This document shows, in pieces, positions 1-7,022 of a stretch of DNA of 9,992 nucleotides. Source of the DNA: an uncultured Ruminococcus sp. (GTDB taxonomy: Bacteria > Bacillota > Clostridia > Oscillospirales > Acutalibacteraceae); contig CADCOF010000159.1 of assembly GCA_902802975.1 (NCBI GenBank), positions 1 through 9,992 of the forward strand, written 5' to 3'. The notes beneath the pieces are model-generated. The model had not been told where the DNA came from. It saw nothing but the letters and a program-made list of their open reading frames with translations, and searched no databases. The position numbers and the translations under genes are program-made. The number at the start of each line of letters is the position of its first letter. The first letter of the stretch is position 1.

Positions 1-120
1 ATGCTGAGGATTTAGTACAGCCGGAGCCTGAGATAGAAAGTGAAATAACGGAAGAAATCGATGCTGAGGATTTAGTACAGCCGGAGATAGTTGAAGAAGC
101 CGAAATAGAAACGGATTTGG
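1..120 (+). repeat. 60-base tandem repeat, second half diverged
   Basis: Bases 1-26 and 61-86 are identical, so the period is 60 bases (20 codons). The remaining 34 bases of each unit differ but still encode similar acidic residues (PEIESEITEEI versus IVEEAEIETDL). The repeat is in frame with the surrounding CDS. As the first copy starts at the window edge, more copies may lie to the left. Confidence 0.85.
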
Positions 121-968
121 AAGATGATGATGAAAGCTTTGTGATTGATTATTCTCAGGAAGAAGAAAAAACATTTCTTGAAGAAATAGATCTTTCCGAA
201 TACAAAACGTCAAATTATGTTGAGGTTGAGGAAGAAACGAAGCCTGAGCCATCGAGGACGTCGCGGTATGAGAAGAAATTCCCGAATGCTGTGAAGGCTG
301 CAGCCGAAGAAGCAGCCGAAAAAGAACGGCTCAGAAAAGAGAATGATCAGATCGAGCAGCCGGAAGAGCAGCATGAAGTTTCCGAGAAAAAAAGCGAAAA
401 GGGCTTTTTCTCAAGAATAAAGGAAAGGATTATTGAGGCAACCGAAGAAGAGCGTCAGCAGACATTTGAGCAGGAAGAACGCGAACGTCTCAAAGCTGAA
501 AAAGAGGCACGCAGAAAAATGCGTGAAAAAGAAAAAGCAGCGGCGAAGAAATCTCCGTCAAGGAGCAGCAATGATCTGTATGTGAGTGAAGAAGAGATGT
601 TCCGAAAGGCACAAGAAGAGATGGACAGAGAGCCGCGCAGACAGAGAACTCAGCAGGATAAGGCGAAAATAATAGCAGAAAAAGCACGCCAAGAAAAGCA
701 GCAGAGCAGACAGATCGACCGTGAGCGCACAGAGCAAAGCAAGCGTGAGCAGCAAAGTCGGGAATCGGCAGAACGCAGGCGCAAGCATGAAGAATCAAAC
801 GAAAATGCCGAGCGCGAACGCAGCGAGCAGGTAAAAAAAGCTAAGATCAGTCAAAGCAGGCTAAATTCAAGCGAGCCGGGAAGAAGCGGCAATCAAAGTC
901 TGAAGAATACAAAAAATGTGCGCTCCAGTGTGTCGCAAAAAAAGAAAAAGCGTCAACAGCAGGACTGA
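1..968 (+). CDS. Highly charged low-complexity protein, 5'-truncated
   Basis: I do not recognise this protein. The frame is open from the first base (codons start at base 3) to TGA at 966-968, giving at least 321 residues, so the true start is upstream. The TTG at 117 is an unlikely start because it has no Shine-Dalgarno site and the frame continues through it. The visible N-terminal third is strongly acidic and carries a 20-residue repeat with DAEDLVQPE. A short amphipathic patch, GFFSRIKERIIEA, lies at about visible residues 135-147. The rest is Glu/Lys/Arg/Gln-rich, probably helical or coiled coil and partly disordered, ending in a basic tail with KKKKRQQQ. There is no membrane segment or catalytic motif. 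The acidic-to-basic gradient could suit a scaffold or a nucleic-acid- or membrane-binding role, but that is a guess. The gene is 9 bases ahead of the next one and probably shares its transcript. Confidence is high for the CDS and nil for function. Confidence 0.85.
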   Translation, partial: AEDLVQPEPEIESEITEEIDAEDLVQPEIVEEAEIETDLEDDDESFVIDYSQEEEKTFLEEIDLSEYKTSNYVEVEEETKPEPSRTSRYEKKFPNAVKAAAEEAAEKERLRKENDQIEQPEEQHEVSEKKSEKGFFSRIKERIIEATEEERQQTFEQEERERLKAEKEARRKMREKEKAAAKKSPSRSSNDLYVSEEEMFRKAQEEMDREPRRQRTQQDKAKIIAEKARQEKQQSRQIDRERTEQSKREQQSRESAERRRKHEESNENAERERSEQVKKAKISQSRLNSSEPGRSGNQSLKNTKNVRSSVSQKKKKRQQQD

Positions 969-977
969 GGTAATTGA

Positions 978-1337
978 ATGTTTAAAGCCGGTTTGTGTCC
1001 TTATTGCGAAAAAAAAATCGATTATAAAAAGCGAGCAATTGCAATAAGCGATAAAAATTATTTGTGCAGACATTGTAACAAGAATTCACAAGTAATATAT
1101 ATAAAGTCTGCGGTTTTGATTGGAATAATATTTGTTAGTATATTGATAGCTTTGAATATTTTGATATTGTCTAAGGGACACAATCAGACAATTATACCTA
1201 ATTTTGTTATAACTGTAGTGTCAATTATAATATATCTGGTGTTATTACCATTGACTACCGAATTTATAAAAAAACAAGATGAGGAAGAGACTCAAAAATT
1301 GAAGAAGAATCGACACCGACACAAACGCACTAAATAG
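978..1337 (+). CDS. Small two-CxxC zinc-ribbon-like membrane protein
   Basis: This is a 119-residue protein of unknown function. CPYC at residues 7-10 and CRHC at 30-33 are separated by 19 residues, the pattern of a four-cysteine zinc-binding knuckle. Two hydrophobic segments follow at about 44-64 and 72-92, probably transmembrane, and then a charged tail rich in Lys, Arg and His (95-119). The arrangement resembles the cxxc_20_cxxc family (TIGR04104) of small two-helix proteins, which is my best label. The start is supported by GAGG at 967-970, which overlaps the stop of the upstream gene and is well spaced from ATG 978. The coding sequence is more AT-rich than its neighbours, with many ATA and TTG codons. 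The upstream gene probably drives it. The zinc site would face the cytoplasm if the positive-inside rule holds; this is inference. Confidence 0.85.
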   Translation: MFKAGLCPYCEKKIDYKKRAIAISDKNYLCRHCNKNSQVIYIKSAVLIGIIFVSILIALNILILSKGHNQTIIPNFVITVVSIIIYLVLLPLTTEFIKKQDEEETQKLKKNRHRHKRTK

Positions 1338-1358
1338 TGTGGGATTTTGAGAATAAAG

Positions 1359-1385
1359 TTGATTGTGATAATTATATATTATAAT
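1359..1385 (+). promoter_or_regulatory. Probable sigma-A promoter of gyrB-gyrA
   Basis: A -35-like TTGATT (1359-1364) and a perfect -10 TATAAT (1380-1385) are separated by 15 bases, slightly shorter than the ideal 17. Transcription would start near 1392 and leave an untranslated leader of about 50 bases before gyrB. No clear terminator separates the upstream gene from this site, so read-through is possible. The -10 is convincing and the -35 is moderate. Confidence 0.55.
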
Positions 1386-1387
1386 TA
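1369..1387. promoter_or_regulatory. AT-rich dyad over the gyrB -10 box
   Basis: TAATTATA (1369-1376) and TATAATTA (1380-1387) form a perfect 8-base inverted repeat around a TAT centre. The right arm contains the -10 hexamer. It could be an operator or a DNA-melting element, but AT-rich palindromes arise easily by chance in this composition. Confidence 0.35.
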
Positions 1388-1433
1388 AACTAATATGAAT
1401 GCTTGTGCCATGATCGAACAATAACGCAAAAGA

Positions 1434-1438
1434 AGAGG
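1434..1438 (+). promoter_or_regulatory. Ribosome binding site of gyrB
   Basis: AGAGG lies 6 bases before ATG 1445 and fixes the gyrB start. No other in-frame start with a comparable site is nearby. Confidence 0.8.
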
Positions 1439-1441
1439 TAA

Positions 1442-3388
<1,947 letters not shown>

Positions 3389-3419
3389 TATGCTTCACTG
3401 TTTATGAGGATAAAATATT

Positions 3420-5954
3420 ATGAATGATGAAATAAATCAGGGAATCCCCCAATCAAGAATAATAGATGTTGATCTCGACAAGGAGATGAGAAAGTCATTT
3501 CTCGATTACTCGATGTCGGTTATTGTGAGTCGCGCCCTGCCTGATGTGCGGGATGGGTTGAAGCCGGTTCACCGCAGAATACTGTATGCGAAATACGAAA
3601 ACAATATTCTCCCAAATTCGCCGTATAAAAAATGTGCTACAACAGTCGGCGATGTGCTTGGTAAATATCATCCGCACGGCGACGCATCGGTTTATGACGC
3701 GCTGGTACGTTTGGCGCAGGATTTCAGCATGAGATATCCGCTTGTTGACGGGCACGGTAACTTCGGCAGCGTTGACGGCGACCCTCCGGCTGCATATCGT
3801 TATACCGAGTCGAGAATGAGCAAGATATCTGTCGAGATGCTCCGCGACATCGATAAAGAAACTGTCGATTTTGTTCCAAACTATGATGACTCAAGAAAAG
3901 AGCCGTCGGTTCTTCCAACGCGTTTTCCGAATTTGCTTGTGAATGGCAGCACAGGTATTGCCGTTGGTATGGCGACAAATATTCCGCCTCATAATTTGAG
4001 CGAGACCATAGACGCGATTTGCTATCTGATAGACAATCCCGATATTCTGAACAGTGATAACCCGAATGCCGGTCTTAACGAGCTTATGGAATTTATCAAG
4101 GGACCTGACTTCCCCACCGGCGGTCTTATCATGGGCAGAAGCGGTATTCGCGCAATGTATGCCACAGGTCGAGGAAAGATCACAGTTCGCGCAAAAACCG
4201 AGATCACCGAAGAAAAGAACGGCAGATCAAAGATAATAGTAAGCGAACTTCCATATCAGGTCAATAAAGCTAAACTCATTGAAACAATTGCAGAATATGT
4301 CCGTGACAAAAAGATAGAAGGCATTTCGAATATTGAAGATCACTCTGACAGAAACGGAATGCACATCGAGATAGATGTAAAGCGCGAGTTTAACGCCCAG
4401 GTTATATTGAATCAGCTGTTCACATTTACACAGATGCAGGTAACGTTTGGCGCGATAATGCTTGCTATTGTTAACGGTGAGCCGAAAATATTAAAGCTTA
4501 TTGATATTCTGAAACAATATATTAACTTCCAGGTGCAGATAATTATACGCCGTTCAAGATTTGAGCTTAAAAAAGCCCAGGACAGACTTCATATTCTTGA
4601 CGGTTTAAAAATTGCGCTTGACAATATCGATGAAGTTGTTCACATTATGCGAACAAGCAAAGACACGCCCACTGCAAAGGCAACATTGATCGATAAATTC
4701 GGTCTTGACGATATCCAGGCAACGGCAATTGCAAATATGCGCTTGTCACAGCTGACTAATCTGGAGCAGTCGAAGATTGAGGACGAAATATCAGCACTCA
4801 ATGCAAAGATAACAGATCTCAATGATATATTGTCAAGTGAAACACGCCAGCTTAGCATTGTAAAAGAAGAAGTGACCGAGATACGAAACAAATACGGCGA
4901 CGAACGACGCACTGAGATAATGAGTGTTACCGGTGAGGTTGATATTGAGGACCTTATCCCGCGTGAAGAATGTGTGCTTACGCTGACTGACAAGGGATAT
5001 ATAAAGAGATTGACTCTTGATACGTACAAGCAGCAGCGCAGAGGCGGCAAGGGCATTACCGGCGTCGGAAAAAGCGAAGACGACGTTGCTGTAGATATGT
5101 TTGTTATCAACAGTCATGATTATGTTATGTTCTTTACCAATTTTGGTAAAGCATATAGAATCAAGTGTTATGAGGTTCACGAGGGAAGCCGAACATCGAA
5201 AGGTTCGAAGATAGATTCTGTTATTCCGCTGGATGAAGGCGAACGCGTCAGCGCAATGATCAAAGTGCCATCGGATAAGTCGGAGGACGAATTGTTCTTA
5301 GTTTTTGTTACTAAAAACGGAATTATTAAGCGTGTGAAACTGAGCGCGTTTAACTCAATTCGCAAATCGGGACTTATCGCACTTGATCTCGATGAGGGCG
5401 ACGAGCTTTCATGGGTTCGCCTTACAAACGGCAGCAATGAGCTGATAGTTGCAACTAAGCTTGGTTTTGCTATTCGTTTCAACGAAAATGATGTGAGAGC
5501 CATGAGCCGTCAGGCGCGCGGCGTTCATGTTATGAAGCTGTCCGAAGGAGATTCTGTGGTTGGTATGGCAAGGCTGCGTGAAGGCGGCGTTGTTCTCACA
5601 GTTTCGGAAACAGGCTACGGAAGATTGACGAATATCAATGAATATCGTATGCAAAGCCGAGGCGGCAAGGGTATGATCAATTATCATACCGATAAATACG
5701 GAAATGTTGCGGCAATTAAAGTTGTTGATATTGATGATGACATAATACTGATTGCAGATAATGGAACTATTATCAGAATAGCTGCCGATACGATAAGTAA
5801 TTATTCGCGTCACAGCAGAGGCGTAAAGATAATGAAGCTTGCGGAAGATGCAAAAGTGGTAACGCTGGCGAGAACCTCAAAAGAAGAGAAGTACAGCGAA
5901 GATACCGATGATGATAACCCGCCGGAAGATACAGATGTTATAACAGAAGAATAA
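3420..5954 (+). CDS. gyrA: DNA gyrase subunit A
   Basis: This is the DNA-cleaving and wrapping subunit of gyrase, 844 residues and full length. The breakage-reunion domain contains the catalytic Tyr128 in AAYRYTE, preceded by the quinolone-interaction region [13 protein letters not shown] (81-93). Ala89 and Ser90 stand where E. coli has Ser83 and Ala84; Asp93 matches Asp87. The C-terminal beta-pinwheel holds the canonical GyrA box QRRGGKG (539-545), a second box-like QSRGGKG (745-751), and related blade motifs near 697 and 797. The GyrA box separates it from topoisomerase IV ParC. The last 18 residues are strongly acidic (827-844). Lys58 in ILYAKYE stands where Met is usual. A GAGG at 3406-3409 lies 10 bases before ATG 3420, and the 31-base gap from gyrB, with no terminator, indicates one transcript. 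Confidence 0.98.
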   Translation: MNDEINQGIPQSRIIDVDLDKEMRKSFLDYSMSVIVSRALPDVRDGLKPVHRRILYAKYENNILPNSPYKKCATTVGDVLGKYHPHGDASVYDALVRLAQDFSMRYPLVDGHGNFGSVDGDPPAAYRYTESRMSKISVEMLRDIDKETVDFVPNYDDSRKEPSVLPTRFPNLLVNGSTGIAVGMATNIPPHNLSETIDAICYLIDNPDILNSDNPNAGLNELMEFIKGPDFPTGGLIMGRSGIRAMYATGRGKITVRAKTEITEEKNGRSKIIVSELPYQVNKAKLIETIAEYVRDKKIEGISNIEDHSDRNGMHIEIDVKREFNAQVILNQLFTFTQMQVTFGAIMLAIVNGEPKILKLIDILKQYINFQVQIIIRRSRFELKKAQDRLHILDGLKIALDNIDEVVHIMRTSKDTPTAKATLIDKFGLDDIQATAIANMRLSQLTNLEQSKIEDEISALNAKITDLNDILSSETRQLSIVKEEVTEIRNKYGDERRTEIMSVTGEVDIEDLIPREECVLTLTDKGYIKRLTLDTYKQQRRGGKGITGVGKSEDDVAVDMFVINSHDYVMFFTNFGKAYRIKCYEVHEGSRTSKGSKIDSVIPLDEGERVSAMIKVPSDKSEDELFLVFVTKNGIIKRVKLSAFNSIRKSGLIALDLDEGDELSWVRLTNGSNELIVATKLGFAIRFNENDVRAMSRQARGVHVMKLSEGDSVVGMARLREGGVVLTVSETGYGRLTNINEYRMQSRGGKGMINYHTDKYGNVAAIKVVDIDDDIILIADNGTIIRIAADTISNYSRHSRGVKIMKLAEDAKVVTLARTSKEEKYSEDTDDDNPPEDTDVITEE

Positions 5955-5959
5955 AAACA

Positions 5960-5986
5960 GACCCCGCCGATACACACAGCGGGGTC
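5960..5986. terminator. Shared intrinsic terminator between convergent genes
   Basis: GACCCCGC (5960-5967) pairs perfectly with GCGGGGTC (5979-5986) around an 11-base loop. On the minus strand the stem is followed by a T-rich run (TGTTTTTATT), a good terminator for the hemolysin III gene. On the plus strand it is followed only by ATATTATA, weaker but 5 bases past the gyrA stop. The convergent layout fits bidirectional use. Confidence 0.8.
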
Positions 5987-6005
5987 ATATTATACCTAAT
6001 AGTGA

Positions 6006-6677
6006 TTATAAAACGTAAAACAATATACAGAAAAAGTGCATCAAACTTCCGATTATAATAAATATATGGAATACGGAGTGCATATATCTTTTTTTCTTTC
6101 CGACTCCGTACAAAACAGCACCTATAGTGTAGCTGATACCGCCCAAGAAAAGGAATATCAAGCCACCCTTGCCTATCACTGTCATAAGCTTGCCAAGAAC
6201 GGGTAGTATGCACCAGCCGAGGGCTACATAAAATACCATGCCTAGTACTTTGAATTTCTCCAGATTCACGGCAGTGAGCGTCACGCCCAAAATAGCAAGC
6301 CCCCACACAATACCGAAGTATACCCAGCCAAGAGCTGTGTTGTATTCACGCAGAGCGCAAAGAGCCATAGGAGTATAGGTGCCTGCGATCAACAGGAAAA
6401 TTGTGCAGTGATCGAGAACTCTGAAAACACGTTTCGCTTTAAGATTAGGACTTAGCCCATGATAGATGCTGGACATACTGTAAAGCAAAATCATCATTGA
6501 GCCAAATATCGATACCGACACAACGCTGTAGGCGTTTCCTTTTTTCGCTGCAAATACTATACACAGTACAGCCATAGCAATACCCATCGCACCGCCTACA
6601 ATATGACTTACCATGTTGAATATTTCCTCACCCCTGGTATAATCGGGTATGGGAATTTTTTCTTTTTTTGCTTCCAT
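6006..6677 (-). CDS. Hemolysin III / PAQR family membrane protein
   Basis: This integral membrane protein of the YqfA/HlyIII group in the PAQR superfamily has 223 residues from ATG 6677. It begins with a cytosolic segment ending YTRGEEIFNMVSHIVGG and has about seven hydrophobic helices. Family signatures are SSIYH (Ser69, His73), LDHCTIFLLIAGTYTP (Asp89) and the C-terminal HSVFH (His200, His204). In PAQR proteins the three histidines bind zinc, so a metal-dependent hydrolase activity is plausible; the haemolysin label comes from heterologous tests on B. cereus HlyIII and need not apply here. An upstream in-frame GTG at 6689 would add four residues (MGDR). I prefer ATG 6677 because GGGTGAT (6681-6687) is a usable Shine-Dalgarno for it, while the GTG has none and lies only about 9 bases from the predicted transcription start. 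The gene is monocistronic and convergent with gyrA. Confidence 0.92.
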   Translation of the reverse strand: MEAKKEKIPIPDYTRGEEIFNMVSHIVGGAMGIAMAVLCIVFAAKKGNAYSVVSVSIFGSMMILLYSMSSIYHGLSPNLKAKRVFRVLDHCTIFLLIAGTYTPMALCALREYNTALGWVYFGIVWGLAILGVTLTAVNLEKFKVLGMVFYVALGWCILPVLGKLMTVIGKGGLIFLFLGGISYTIGAVLYGVGKKKRYMHSVFHIFIIIGSLMHFFCILFYVL

Positions 6678-6680
6678 TCT

Positions 6681-6687
6681 ATCACCC
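6681..6687 (-). promoter_or_regulatory. Ribosome binding site deciding the hemolysin III start
   Basis: Read on the minus strand, GGGTGAT ends 3 bases before ATG 6677. It matches the 3' part of the extended Shine-Dalgarno AGGAGGTGAT, so the short spacing is correct in register. It overlaps the alternative GTG start and argues against it. Confidence 0.55.
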
Positions 6688-6704
6688 ACATAGCTTTTTA
6701 ATGT

Positions 6705-6733
6705 ATTATACCATGAAATCTCGAAAATATCAA
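6705..6733 (-). promoter_or_regulatory. Strong sigma-A promoter of the hemolysin III gene
   Basis: On the minus strand TTGATA (6728-6733) and TATAAT (6705-6710) are spaced by exactly 17 bases, and a TGG just upstream of the -10 gives an extended -10 (TGnTATAAT). Transcription should start near 6698, about 20 bases before ATG 6677. This is the best promoter in the window. Confidence 0.85.
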
Positions 6734-6755
6734 TACAGTATTATCATGTAATTAC

Positions 6756-6823
6756 GGCTACTCACCCTGTTTTGTGGGGCTACTCGCCCCACACCCTCGG
6801 CAGCTTTTTTGAAAAAAAGCTGC
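6756..6823. repeat. Two hairpins and a 22-base-period direct repeat
   Basis: GGCTACTC occurs at 6756-6763 and again at 6778-6785. The second copy sits in a perfect stem, TGTGGGGC (6773-6780) with GCCCCACA (6786-6793), 5-base loop. A second perfect 11-base stem follows: 6800-6810 with 6813-6823, GCAGCTTTTTT against AAAAAAGCTGC. Neither is followed by a T-run on either strand, so they are not classical terminators. The region encodes no credible protein and is probably part of a dispersed intergenic repeat. Confidence 0.6.
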
Positions 6824-6842
6824 GCAAAAAACTTTCTATTCA

Positions 6843-6988
6843 TAAATGAGCAAATCTGAAAATTGTACAAAAAACTTGTCGTTCCCAACGTAGTGAGGAA
6901 TCTTTTAAGACCCTTCACTGCGTTCAGGGTGACAAACAGAACAAATATATTGTACACAATCACGAACAATTATAAATTTGCTCATTTA
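6843..6988. repeat. 146-base MITE-like palindromic element
   Basis: The ends are a perfect 13-base inverted repeat: TAAATGAGCAAAT (6843-6855) and its reverse complement (6976-6988), each bounded by TA. Inside are two copies of ATTGTACA (6862-6869 and 6949-6956) and a central imperfect palindrome (6878-6904 against 6907-6933, 18 of 27 positions complementary, most mismatches being transitions that could still pair as G-U in RNA). There is no transposase. Minus-strand translation of the core gives VTLNAVKGL, a peptide I recall as a recurrent false ORF from dispersed repeats in many genomes. The structure fits a small non-autonomous element or a REP-like hairpin. With the hairpins at 6756-6823 it fills most of the gene-free gap from 6734 to 7022; the last 34 bases before 7023 show nothing. 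Confidence 0.65.
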
Positions 6989-7022
6989 ATAGTTTTTATC
7001 TATCAAAGCCGTGGTTGTGTAA

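Noticed and set aside
390..450. FtsY-like acidic region followed by an amphipathic GFFSRIK helix
   Set aside because: The pattern resembles the start of FtsY, but no GTPase NG domain follows; the protein ends at 968. Only a superficial similarity.
4640..5813. Long minus-strand open frames within gyrA (up to 156 codons)
   Set aside because: They lie wholly opposite conserved GyrA domains and show Ser/Ile-rich shadow composition with no recognisable motif.
5938..6306. Minus-strand 122-codon frame overlapping the hemolysin III gene
   Set aside because: It overlaps the real gene in another frame, crosses the terminator and runs into gyrA; no domain is visible.
6800..6823. Stem of 11 base pairs as an intrinsic terminator
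   Set aside because: The stem is mostly A-T and no T-run follows it on either strand.
6730..6969. Minus-strand open frame of 79 codons
   Set aside because: It runs through the hairpins and palindromic element, has no good start context, and its VTLNAVKGL peptide is what dispersed-repeat DNA gives when translated. Not a gene.
6843..6988. CRISPR repeat or small RNA gene
   Set aside because: There are no regularly spaced direct repeats; the symmetry is palindromic with terminal inverted repeats, which fits a mobile or REP-type element better.
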